DNA of 64,000 nt from Bryobacter sp964387685 (lineage in GTDB: Bacteria; Acidobacteriota; Terriglobia; Bryobacterales; Bryobacteraceae). Positions 33,452-41,759 of this stretch are shown piece after piece. The DNA is taken from contig CAYLXK010000028.1 of the NCBI GenBank assembly GCA_964387685.1, positions 1 to 64,000 on the forward strand. The letters are read 5' to 3'. The first letter of the stretch is position 1. Every line of letters begins with the position of its first letter. Under the pieces are notes generated by a model. It saw only the letters and a list, made by a program, of their open reading frames with translations, searched no databases and was not told where the DNA came from. Both the position numbers and the translations under genes were made by a program.

Positions 33452-34386
33452 GCGTGCTCTTCGGCTTCCAGCAATTTCTCGACCTCGATCGCCGCCATAC
33501 ACCCAGCCCCCGCCGCCGTAATCGCTTGCCGGTACACCTTGTCCTGCACGTCCCCGGCGTGGAACACGCCGTGGATATTCGTTCGCGCCCCGCCGTGGCT
33601 CTTGATGTAGCCGTCCTCATCCAAGTCCAGTTGCCCCACAAACGGCTTCGTGTTCGGGATATGCCCAATCGCCACAAAAAATCCGTCCACCGCGTGCTCG
33701 CTAAACTCGTTCGTCTTCACATTATGCAAGCGCACCTTAGACACCACGCCACTTTCGTCGGCGATTACCTCGTCCACGACGGAGTTCACAATCACCGTGA
33801 TTTTTGGATTGTTCTTCACGCGGTCGATCATGATTTTCGAGGCCCGAAACTCCTCGCGCCGGTGCACCAGCATCACATCGCTGAAGCGCGTCAGAAAATT
33901 CGCCTCCTCCATCGCGCTGTCGCCCCCGCCCACCACCATAATCTTCAGGCCCCGGTAAAAGAACCCGTCGCAGGTCGCGCACGAGCTCACGCCCTTACCA
34001 ATCAGCGCCTGCTCGCCCTTCACACCCAGCCAACGCGCGCTCGCCCCCGTGGCCACGATTAGCGTCTTCGTCTCGATCCATTCCCCGTCCACACTCAGCC
34101 GGAACGGGCGCTTCGATAGATCCGCCTCCACCACCACTCCCAATTGGTAATCGGCGCCAAAACGAATCGCCTGCTCCTTCATATCTTCCACCAGCTTCGG
34201 GCCCATGATCCCTTGTGGAAAGCCGGGAAAATTCTCCACCTCGCTGGTTATGGAAAGCTGGCCGCCCGGCTCTTTTCCCATCAACACCAGCGGTTTCAGC
34301 CCCGCCCGTGCCGCATAAATGGCCGCCGTGTTGCCCGCGCAACCGGAACCGAGAATCACTACTTGATGAACGGAATTTTGAGACAT
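33445..34386 (-). CDS. trxB: Thioredoxin reductase
   Basis: The 313-residue flavoprotein passes electrons from NADPH to thioredoxin. It has the FAD motif VILGSGCAGNTAAIYAARAG near residues 10-29, the redox-active pair Cys136-Ala-Thr-Cys139 in SSCATCDGFFY, the NADPH motif VVGGGDSAMEEANFLT and the FAD-binding end HGVFHAGDVQDKVYRQAITAAGAGCMAA. The second position in GSGCAG is Cys where Pro or Ala is usual. No thioredoxin gene is near. About 300 bases of non-coding DNA lie upstream. Confidence 0.95.
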   Translation of the reverse strand: MSQNSVHQVVILGSGCAGNTAAIYAARAGLKPLVLMGKEPGGQLSITSEVENFPGFPQGIMGPKLVEDMKEQAIRFGADYQLGVVVEADLSKRPFRLSVDGEWIETKTLIVATGASARWLGVKGEQALIGKGVSSCATCDGFFYRGLKIMVVGGGDSAMEEANFLTRFSDVMLVHRREEFRASKIMIDRVKNNPKITVIVNSVVDEVIADESGVVSKVRLHNVKTNEFSEHAVDGFFVAIGHIPNTKPFVGQLDLDEDGYIKSHGGARTNIHGVFHAGDVQDKVYRQAITAAGAGCMAAIEVEKLLEAEEHAH

Positions 34387-34700
34387 CGAATCTGACCTAA
34401 AAGGATGACGGCTGCTTCCGCCGCCGAATTTTTATGCTACTACGTTGGATGACGTACCCAGCCCAAAAGCATCCATTTCCCCGCTCTTTCTTCCCCTATC
34501 GCATCGCACGCCCACGCTCCCAATTCACTCAAGCTCGCCCAGTCAAACTACGCTGTTTCTTGGTGAACGCCTTCTCCAACGCCCTGGAGTCCGCCTAATC
34601 TGCCAAAGCGCAGCCTGCCGTAATCTTCACTTTTCAAAGCCCGCGCATCCTGTCGCAACGAACGGCTCCCCCAATGCATTTCCACGGCGCAAATTGGCCT
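34387..34700. other. Intergenic region between trxB and feoB
   Basis: This 314-base stretch shows no convincing gene, RNA or repeat. The trxB promoter should lie at its left end; an A/T-rich TAGCATAAAAATTC on the minus strand about 45-60 bases before the ATG is the only candidate element. No terminator hairpin for feoB was recognised. Confidence 0.4.
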
Positions 34701-36581
34701 CTACCACCGGCTCAATACCGCATACACAAACCAGCTGGATACATACGCCAACACCCCCATGTATACGAACTGTATAAGGGGCCACTTCCAACTCCCCGTC
34801 TCCCGCCGCACCACCGCCACCGTCGAGATACACTGCAGCGCAAATGCAAAAAAAATCATCAGCGCCACCGCCGCCGCCGGCGTCAGGTCCTGCTGCAATG
34901 CCTTCTGCAAGCCCACCGTATCGTCCTCGGATTGCATTCCGTAAATCGTCCCCAAGGTCCCCACAATCACTTCTCGCGCCGCGAGCGACGATAGGATCCC
35001 AATCCCGATCTTCCAGTTAAAGCCCAGCGGCGCAATCGCCGGCTCGATGGCTTTGCCAATCTGCCCCGCGTAACTCTGTTCAATCGCCGGCGGCTGTCCC
35101 CCCGTCTGCGGCAAGTGCGCCAGCACCCACAAAATCACCGCCGTTCCGAGAATAATTGTCGACGCCCTTTTCAAAAACACCTTAGCCCGGTCCAATAGAC
35201 GCAACAACACGCTCGATAGCCGCGGCACCCGGTACGGCGGCAATTCGAGAATAAACGGACTCTTTTCGCTCTTGAAAATCGTACTCTTCAGCACCCGCGC
35301 CGTCAGCACCGCCGAGACAAAACCCAGTACGTACAGCCCCAGCATCGTCGCCGCCCGCCACCCGAAAAATTGCCCCAAAATCGGCCGATCCGGGATAAAC
35401 GCCGCAATCAGCATCGTGTACACCGGCAAGCGCGCCGAACAAGTCATCAGCGGCGCCACCAGGATCGTCGCAAAACGATCCCGCTTGTTTTCGATCGTCC
35501 GCGTCGATAGGATCGCGGGAATCGCGCACGCGTAGCCGCTGAGTAGCGGAATAAAGCTCTTGCCCTGCAAGCCTACCTTGGCCATCGTCCGGTCGGCAAT
35601 CAGCGCCGCCCGCGCTAGATACCCGGAATCCTCCAGCACCGCGATAAACGCGAACAACACCAGAATCTGCGGTAGAAACACCAGCACGCTGCCCACGCCC
35701 GCCCACACCCCCTCAAAGATCAGGTCCCGCCAAAGGGACGGCGCAAATTGGCCTTCGAGATACTTCCCGCTCCCCTGAATAGCCCCTTCCACCAAGTCCA
35801 TCATCGGCTGCGCAAACGTGAAAATGCTCTGGAATACGGCGATGACGACCAGCAGAAAAATCAACGGCCCCCACCAAGGGTGCAGCAGCACCCGGTCCAG
35901 CCGGTAAGTCCATTCCGGGGGCGAAGGCCGCGTGTAGCCTGCCCGGTCGCTTACCTCGCCGCTCCACTTGCGGCAATTGGCCATATTGTTCAACACCGGC
36001 AATTCGATCCGCAGCGGCGCCGGAATCGTCTCGCCTAGCCATTGCCTGACCGTCTCGATCCCATCGCCCTTGGCCGCGCTCACCAGCACCACCGGCGCCC
36101 CCAGTTCCTCGCTCAGCTTTGCGGCGTCGATGCTCCCCCCGCGCTTGCTCAGATCGTCCGACATGTTTAGCAGCACAAGCGTGGGTATCCCCAGGCTCAA
36201 TACCGGCGCCGCCAGCATCAAGTGCCGCGCCAGATTTGTCGAATCGAGAATCAGCAGCACCGCCCCCGGCTTGTCGAGGTCCTCCATCCGCCCGTCCAGC
36301 ACGTCGTGCGTCACCTGCTCGTCTTCGCTCCGCGGCGTCAGAGAATAGACCCCCGGCAGATCGATCAACGTCACCGCCCCGCCGTCTAACAGCCGCATCG
36401 TGCCCATATGCCGTTCCACCGTCACACCGGGATAATTGGCCACCTTCTGCCGTAATCCCGTCAGCCGGTTGAATAGCGTCGACTTCCCCGTGTTGGGCGG
36501 TCCGATCAGGGCCACCAACCTGCTTTTTGCCGGGTTTGGCGCGATAGGCAAACCCTCACCCCGATTCGCAGTTACTTGCAT
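34701..36581 (-). CDS. feoB: Ferrous iron transporter B
   Basis: The 626-residue inner-membrane protein imports Fe(II). The N-terminal GTPase has G1 at 27-35 (GPPNTGKST), YPGVTVERH as switch I, DLPGVYSL (G3) near 74-81 and NMSD as the G4 element. The membrane part carries the two gate repeats, including YACAIPAILSTRTIENKRDRFATILVAPLMTCSARLPVYTML with its conserved Cys, and KVFLKRASTIILGTAVILWVL. The Feo-specific end ALQCISTVAVVRRETGSWKWPL is present. FeoA is encoded 600 bases upstream rather than adjacent. The last residues of an open frame from that spacer overlap the start. Confidence 0.95.
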   Translation of the reverse strand: MQVTANRGEGLPIAPNPAKSRLVALIGPPNTGKSTLFNRLTGLRQKVANYPGVTVERHMGTMRLLDGGAVTLIDLPGVYSLTPRSEDEQVTHDVLDGRMEDLDKPGAVLLILDSTNLARHLMLAAPVLSLGIPTLVLLNMSDDLSKRGGSIDAAKLSEELGAPVVLVSAAKGDGIETVRQWLGETIPAPLRIELPVLNNMANCRKWSGEVSDRAGYTRPSPPEWTYRLDRVLLHPWWGPLIFLLVVIAVFQSIFTFAQPMMDLVEGAIQGSGKYLEGQFAPSLWRDLIFEGVWAGVGSVLVFLPQILVLFAFIAVLEDSGYLARAALIADRTMAKVGLQGKSFIPLLSGYACAIPAILSTRTIENKRDRFATILVAPLMTCSARLPVYTMLIAAFIPDRPILGQFFGWRAATMLGLYVLGFVSAVLTARVLKSTIFKSEKSPFILELPPYRVPRLSSVLLRLLDRAKVFLKRASTIILGTAVILWVLAHLPQTGGQPPAIEQSYAGQIGKAIEPAIAPLGFNWKIGIGILSSLAAREVIVGTLGTIYGMQSEDDTVGLQKALQQDLTPAAAVALMIFFAFALQCISTVAVVRRETGSWKWPLIQFVYMGVLAYVSSWFVYAVLSRW

Positions 36582-37165
36582 AGTCTTGTGTCCCCACTGC
36601 CAGCCTCGGGCCTGGCCCCCCGTTGCTCAATTCTCGTCCTTCTGCTGCCCTCGGCCTGAACCGCATGCCCTGAGCCCTTAGAATCCTTCCTCTTCCTCAA
36701 GTCGATGAAAATCTCCTCGTGAATATCCCCGCCAGGACCTTGCCGGCTTGCCACACTTTTCACAAGCCGCTGATGGCTTCCGATTGCTTCCCGAAACTCC
36801 CCAAAGTCTCTCGACTCCCTCGCCCCAAATGGAACCGCCTCATGGATTTTTTCGCAACGATCTTGCCGGCTTTCTACACTTTTCGCAGACCGCCGATGCC
36901 CTCGGGTCGACTCCCGCAACGCCCCCGACTCCTTCGGCCCCGTCCCCTCAACGCAATTCGTCTCGCGCATCCCACGCCCCATCGGTCTCGGAGCCTGCTT
37001 ACTCGCTGCACCCGCATCGGCGTCCGCTCCCGGACTTAAGGCTCCCGAGCCCACATCGCCATCCATGCCCTTGGCTCCCTTCAACTCGTTGGACCCCGTC
37101 CCACCCATGCCAGCCCTCGTGCTCCCACTAGCGAGCCTCGACCGCCAAATTACCAGGATTTTCAT
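36572..37165 (-). other. Open frame in the feoA-feoB spacer, doubtful gene
   Basis: A frame of 197 codons runs through the spacer and ends 10 bases inside feoB. Its translation is Arg/Gly/Ser-rich, without hydrophobic core or recognisable family, and contains two diverged copies of a 41-residue unit (…RSAKSVESRQ… and …RLVKSVASRQ…). I think it is a by-product of repeat DNA, but a small basic protein coupled to feoB cannot be excluded. Confidence 0.3.
36700..36960. repeat. Two diverged 123-bp tandem units
   Basis: A core CTTGCCGGCTT followed by ACACTTTTC occurs at about 36739 and again at about 36862. Flanking similarity (GATG, then TCCCG and CGACTCC blocks) extends through roughly 110 bases, giving a period of 123 bases. 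The repeat fills much of the spacer between feoA and feoB. Confidence 0.65.
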
Positions 37166-37180
37166 TGCCGTGTTGGTCCG

Positions 37181-37435
37181 CTATCGAAGGATGCGGATGC
37201 CCGCCGCCGTCTCTCGCCTCAATGCGATCTCGGTGCCGTCCACCCTGTACACCACCGGATCTCCTGCCGGGGCCATATGAGCGGCCAGCACCTCCACTCC
37301 CGGGATCATCCCCATTTGCATCAGCCGCTCCGCAATTTCGTCAGGCAAGTCGAAATCGGCGACAACTGCGCTCTGACCCACCCGCAATGAGTCCAAAGCG
37401 GAATAACTCTCCGGTGCTGGCTTCACGGGATCCAA
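37181..37435 (-). CDS. feoA: Ferrous iron transport protein A
   Basis: The 84-residue SH3-like protein supports FeoB in Fe(II) uptake. It reads SALDSLRVGQSAVVADFDLPDEIAERLMQMGMIPGVEVLAAHMAPAGDPVVYRVDGTEIALRRETAAGIRIL, which is the standard FeoA core with the LMQMGMIPG motif. A 12-residue N-terminal leader precedes the core; translation may start at the TTG at 37435 or at an in-frame GTG nine bases later. No clear Shine-Dalgarno sequence is seen. A duplicated TGAGTATATC lies just upstream in the narrow divergent region and could be a control site. Confidence 0.92.
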   Translation of the reverse strand: MDPVKPAPESYSALDSLRVGQSAVVADFDLPDEIAERLMQMGMIPGVEVLAAHMAPAGDPVVYRVDGTEIALRRETAAGIRILR

Positions 37436-37443
37436 TGGAACGA

Positions 37444-37464
37444 TGAGTATATCCTGAGTATATC
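37444..37464. promoter_or_regulatory. Direct repeat in the feoA / surface-protein divergent region
   Basis: TGAGTATATC occurs at 37444-37453 and 37455-37464, a period of 11 bases, about one helical turn. The whole divergent gap is only 30 bases, so the repeat must lie at or in both promoters. A regulator binding site is a reasonable inference, and an iron-responsive one would fit feoA, but the sequence does not match a standard Fur box. Confidence 0.45.
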
Positions 37465-37465
37465 G

Positions 37466-39316
37466 ATGCGACTCGTAACGCTGAGGCTAGCCCTCTTTTT
37501 CGCTTGCTTCTTCTGCGCCCTTCAAGCCCAAGTTCTCGACAATGGCTTTCTTTCCGGTCGCTATGGCTTCCGTCAAGTCTTGATTTCCACTACGGCCTTC
37601 GCCGCGCCCATTGAGGCCCGCTCCGTCATCGGCGTTATCAGCTTCGATGGCCGGGGCGGGATCGCTTTCCAGGGGACGCGTAACCTGGGCACCGCGGGCC
37701 CAGCGCCCTACACAGGCAGCGGAACGTACTCCGTCAGCCCCGCCGGCTTTGTCGCCATGACGAATCCACTCGAGACCTCCAGCACCATGAATCTCCGCCT
37801 CGGGAACGGTGTTCTTCTTGGGTCCACCACCGATTCCACCGGCAATATCTTCGATCTTTTCATTGCCGCCCCCCTGCCGCTGGGCGCCACCAACAACGCA
37901 ACTTTATCTGGCTCTTACCTCGGCGGCGAAATCGAGTACCCCAACGGCCTTTTTGCCAATATCAAGAACTCATTCTTCCGCTTTACCGCCAATGGCTCCG
38001 GCGGGCTCGGTCAAGTCGCCACTTCCGGGCAAACTACCCAAAACGGCCGGCGCATCCTCCAGCAATCCATTGGCCCCTCCTCCTACGCGGTCAACTTCGA
38101 TGGCAGCGGCACCCTGATTTTTCCCCAAACCGCGCCGCTGGCCCCGAATACCCAACTTCTGCTGGGCGACAAACAGTTCTTTGTGGGGGGTAATGGTGAC
38201 TTTCTCTATGGCGGCTCCATCGGCCAAGGCAGCCACGACCTCATCGTCGCCTTCCGCGCGCCAACCGCCCCCGCCTCGCTTTCCTCCTTCTCAGGCCTTT
38301 ATTTTGCCGCCGGCCTTCGCACGGAACAATCTCGCCCCTCTAGCTTCTCCGGCGCCGTCAATTCCCTCGCGAACGGCCGCGCAGTTTGGAGCCGCCGGGT
38401 CCGTTTGCCGGAAGGAAACGTGGATTCCGCCTTCGTCAACGACTACACTTTGGCCACCGATTCCACCGGCTCCATCCTCACCAATCGCCTAGCTCTTTCC
38501 GCCAACGGCAATCTTGCCATTGGCATCGGCACCTCCTTCACCGAAACCGAAAACTACGAACTCTTCTTCGCCGCCAAAACCCGTTCGCTATCTGGCACCG
38601 GCGTCTTCGTCAACCCCGCCGGCGTCCTAAACGGAGCGAGTTTCGCCCCCACAGGCACGCCCATTTCCCCTGGCCAATTTGTCGCGCTCTTCGGCACGAA
38701 CCTGGGCCCCAATCCGCCCGCCGTCGCCGCGGCCCCTTTCCCGACCACCCTCGCTGGCGTGAACGTTACCATCCAAGGCCGCCCCGCTCCGCTCTATTTC
38801 GTCAGTCCAAACCAGCTCAGCGCACTCGTGCCTTTTGCCACCTCCGGGGTCTCGGCCGAAATCATCGTCCGCAACGGTGGCCAGGAATCCAATCGCATCA
38901 CCGTTCCCGTTTCCCGTACTTCACCCGGTGTCTACTCCCAGCCGCAGAATGGCATCGGCGCCGGTGCCATCCTGCGCAGTAACTTCACCTTGTTGACGCC
39001 GGCCAATCCTGCCCGCCGGGGCGACACGGTCTTGATCTATCTCACCGGCCTCGGCGCCCTCGAACCCTCTCTCGCCGACGGCACAGCCGCTCCCGCTTCT
39101 CCTCTGAGTCGCGTTGTCGATAACGTTAATGTCTACATCGGTGGCCAGCGGGCCACGGTCAGCTTTGCCGGCGCCGCTCCGGGCTTCGCCGGACTTTACC
39201 AACTCAACGTGGTCATCCCGGCCAATGCCCCCATCGGCAATAATGTCGCTCTCGCCATTGAAACCGGATCCAGTTTTCACGACATGGTCGATATTGCGAT
39301 CGCCCCACCGCTCTAG
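37466..39316 (+). CDS. Secreted surface protein with TIGR03437 C-terminal domain
   Basis: The 616-residue protein has a signal peptide (MRLVTLRLALFFACFFCALQAQ). Its 350-residue N-terminal part is built of beta-rich segments (LDNGFLSGRYGFRQVLIST; NGVLLGSTTDSTGNIFDLFIAA). The C-terminal 230 residues match TIGR03437: NGASFAPTGTPISPGQFVALFGTNLGP, YFVSPNQLSALVPF, NPARRGDTVLIYLTGLGALEP and GLYQLNVVIPANAPIGNNVAL. This domain is largely confined to Solibacter-type Acidobacteria and has no known function. The protein is probably exported and perhaps an adhesin or matrix component. It points at a second TIGR03437 gene. Confidence 0.85.
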   Translation: MRLVTLRLALFFACFFCALQAQVLDNGFLSGRYGFRQVLISTTAFAAPIEARSVIGVISFDGRGGIAFQGTRNLGTAGPAPYTGSGTYSVSPAGFVAMTNPLETSSTMNLRLGNGVLLGSTTDSTGNIFDLFIAAPLPLGATNNATLSGSYLGGEIEYPNGLFANIKNSFFRFTANGSGGLGQVATSGQTTQNGRRILQQSIGPSSYAVNFDGSGTLIFPQTAPLAPNTQLLLGDKQFFVGGNGDFLYGGSIGQGSHDLIVAFRAPTAPASLSSFSGLYFAAGLRTEQSRPSSFSGAVNSLANGRAVWSRRVRLPEGNVDSAFVNDYTLATDSTGSILTNRLALSANGNLAIGIGTSFTETENYELFFAAKTRSLSGTGVFVNPAGVLNGASFAPTGTPISPGQFVALFGTNLGPNPPAVAAAPFPTTLAGVNVTIQGRPAPLYFVSPNQLSALVPFATSGVSAEIIVRNGGQESNRITVPVSRTSPGVYSQPQNGIGAGAILRSNFTLLTPANPARRGDTVLIYLTGLGALEPSLADGTAAPASPLSRVVDNVNVYIGGQRATVSFAGAAPGFAGLYQLNVVIPANAPIGNNVALAIETGSSFHDMVDIAIAPPL

Positions 39317-39344
39317 ATCCTTCCTCCCAGCAAAGCCCCTGATT

Positions 39345-41642
39345 CTATCTAATTGCCATCGTCACCCCCGGCTGCGAATCCACGCCTCCTAAGTTCACCA
39401 ACACCGGCACCGCGCTCCCCGTACTCGCATTAGACGGCACGGTCACGTTCACCTGCAGCAGCCCAGGAACACTTCCCGGCGGTGCCACCGCTCCCAGCAC
39501 CGTCGCCGCTTGGCCTCCAATGCTCACCGCCAACGCCGCACTCGGCGTCACCGACGGCGAAGCGGGAATCAACGTGTTCGCCACCGGATTCGTCGTCGCG
39601 CCCATTCCGCTCACGTACAACACCACCGTCTGGCCTCGGCTTGCCGGCGTCGCCGTCGAATTTAACGTGTAGTCCGCTGTCGTCGCGTTGTAATTCAAGA
39701 TCGCCCCCTGGCCCCGGCCCGAGGCGTCCGTCGTATAGATTCCGGGCGAAGTCGCCGCCAAACTCAGCGTCACGGGTTGCGACGCCAACCCATCGTAACT
39801 AAGGATCAAGTCCGCGGTCGCCCCGGTCACTGTATAGGGCACCACCACGCTCACCTGATTCGCGCTTGTATACAAAACCGGTGCCGCCGTGCCGTTCACG
39901 GTTACGCTGGTCGACGGCGCCACTGCCGGTAGCGCGTTGGGGATCTGCGGCGCGGGAACCGCTGGATTGAATAAGGTCAATGCCGTCGGCCCTAGCCCCA
40001 AACCGAATATCGTTACGATTTGGCCCGGCGAGATCGTCCCCTGCGTGAAACTCGCCGAATCCACCACCGCCGTCACTTGCGGCTGCGGTCCGAATATTTG
40101 GAACTGAGCCTCGTTAGAGACGCCCCCGCCCGGTGTTGGCGTCGAGACCGTCATCCGCAAATAGCCGGGGGCCGCCAGCGACGACGACGGCACCGTTACC
40201 AGCATCGACGCCTCGCCTACATTGCGCGCGGTCAAGGCGCCCGTCGGCCCCGCACTCAAGGCAGTCCCGCTGATCACCCCAGTCGCGGAATCGATCGCGA
40301 GTCCCGACGGCAAACCCGTTGCGGTCCAGCTATAGCTTCCCGTTCCTCCTGCGGCCCGCGCACTGATGCCCGCGCCATAGGCCCCACCCACCGTCCCGCT
40401 CGCCAGCAAGACGTTCGGCCCCAGCACCCGCGGCGCAGCGGACACTCCGGCCGGCAATACAATCAATTTCGTCGGCATATACGCCGATGCCGTGATCGGC
40501 GTCGCGGCATCCGTCGCGACCACCGTAAAGTAATAGGTCCCCGCCGCCGTCGGAGTCCCACTAATGCTTCCCCCCGTCAGGATTAGCCCGGGCGGCAGCG
40601 CGCCATCTCGGATCTGCCACGTATACGGCGCCGTTCCCCCAGCGGCCACCAGGGGCACCGGGGTATAGCCGATTCCCACGATCCCCCCCGGCATCGGAGA
40701 TCCCATCAGCAGCCTGATCCCCGCCGCTCCCGCTGGGTAGACCGGCAGGTAGAAATTCTCCGCCGCCGAATTCACTCCGTCGTTCACCGTCACCGTCGCC
40801 TCCACCGTAAATCCGCTGATCGCTACCGTCGAGTTGGAAAAAAAGCTGCGTCCATTCAGCGTTACGATACTTTGTCCCGATCCCTCAATCACTCCCACCG
40901 GCCAGGTATTAGTCACCGACGGCGCCGCCGCCAATACCGTCAGGTTCACCGGCACGGTCAGCGTGGGATTAGCCGCCGCCGTGGACTTTATCGTAATGTT
41001 TGCCGTGTACACTCGTGGCGCCAGCCCGGTCGGATCCACGCTCACCGCAATCGAATTAAACAACCCCGCCAGCGTGATGTTCCCCGTCGGCGCCACCCGC
41101 AGCCACGGCGCGCTCTGTACGCTCAACGCCGCCGCTGTCGCCGATCCGGTATTCGAAAGGATAAACGTGCTGCTCAGCGCGGAATTCCCCGCCACGGCTT
41201 GGCCCGTCGTGTACTGAAAGGTCAGTGCTGTCGGGGAAACTGTGATCGTCGGCGGAGGCGTTCCCACTGTCAGGCTTACCGTTGTCGTGGCCGTTGGCGG
41301 CGTCGCCCCGCTCGTACCCGTTAAGGTGATCGTCGCTGTGTAAACTCCCGCCGGCAAGCCCGTCGGGTTCGGTTGCACGCTCAACGTCGACGGTGCCCGC
41401 CCCCCGGTCGCGCTCACCAGCAACCATGCTCCTAAATGCGGACTCGGCCCGCTTACAGCCACAGTGAAACCCAACCCCGTTGGCGCACTCTGCACGCTCA
41501 AACTCTGCGCCGCTGGTAACGCAACCGCTCCAACGGTCGTTGTAAATCGTAGGGAGGCGTTGTTTACGCTTAGCGTTTGGCTCCAGCCGCTAGCCGCCAG
41601 CCAAAGCCACAATCCAACTCGCCAATGGTACGAATGAATCAT
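39345..41642 (-). CDS. Secreted Ig-like repeat protein with TIGR03437 C-terminal domain
   Basis: The 765-residue secreted protein (signal ending SGWSQ) begins with two or three BACON/Ig-like repeats: LSVNNASLRFTTTVG, GAWLLVSATGGRAPSTLSVQPNPTGLPAGVYTATITLTG, and a second PWLRVAPTGNITL copy. Putative-Ig (He_PIG type) repeats follow: PYTWQIRDGALPPGLILTGGSISGTPTAAGTYYFTVVATD. The C-terminus is the same TIGR03437 domain as the neighbour (GTISPGQIVTIFGLGLGP; ANQVSVVVPY; PGLLQVNVTVPS). This architecture suits carbohydrate or cell-surface binding. It ends 28 bases from the end of the convergent TIGR03437 gene. Confidence 0.85.
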   Translation of the reverse strand: MIHSYHWRVGLWLWLAASGWSQTLSVNNASLRFTTTVGAVALPAAQSLSVQSAPTGLGFTVAVSGPSPHLGAWLLVSATGGRAPSTLSVQPNPTGLPAGVYTATITLTGTSGATPPTATTTVSLTVGTPPPTITVSPTALTFQYTTGQAVAGNSALSSTFILSNTGSATAAALSVQSAPWLRVAPTGNITLAGLFNSIAVSVDPTGLAPRVYTANITIKSTAAANPTLTVPVNLTVLAAAPSVTNTWPVGVIEGSGQSIVTLNGRSFFSNSTVAISGFTVEATVTVNDGVNSAAENFYLPVYPAGAAGIRLLMGSPMPGGIVGIGYTPVPLVAAGGTAPYTWQIRDGALPPGLILTGGSISGTPTAAGTYYFTVVATDAATPITASAYMPTKLIVLPAGVSAAPRVLGPNVLLASGTVGGAYGAGISARAAGGTGSYSWTATGLPSGLAIDSATGVISGTALSAGPTGALTARNVGEASMLVTVPSSSLAAPGYLRMTVSTPTPGGGVSNEAQFQIFGPQPQVTAVVDSASFTQGTISPGQIVTIFGLGLGPTALTLFNPAVPAPQIPNALPAVAPSTSVTVNGTAAPVLYTSANQVSVVVPYTVTGATADLILSYDGLASQPVTLSLAATSPGIYTTDASGRGQGAILNYNATTADYTLNSTATPASRGQTVVLYVSGMGATTNPVANTLIPASPSVTPSAALAVSIGGQAATVLGAVAPPGSVPGLLQVNVTVPSNASTGSAVPVLVNLGGVDSQPGVTMAIR

Positions 41643-41759
41643 ACTGCTCCAACACCTTCATCGGCGCTCACCCAAAACTCTCTATTCGCCTTCCGCATTT
41701 TGGGGTACTATCCCTTTCGCCTGGGCCTTAAAAGTTATACACTTGTGTGCGTTACCGGC

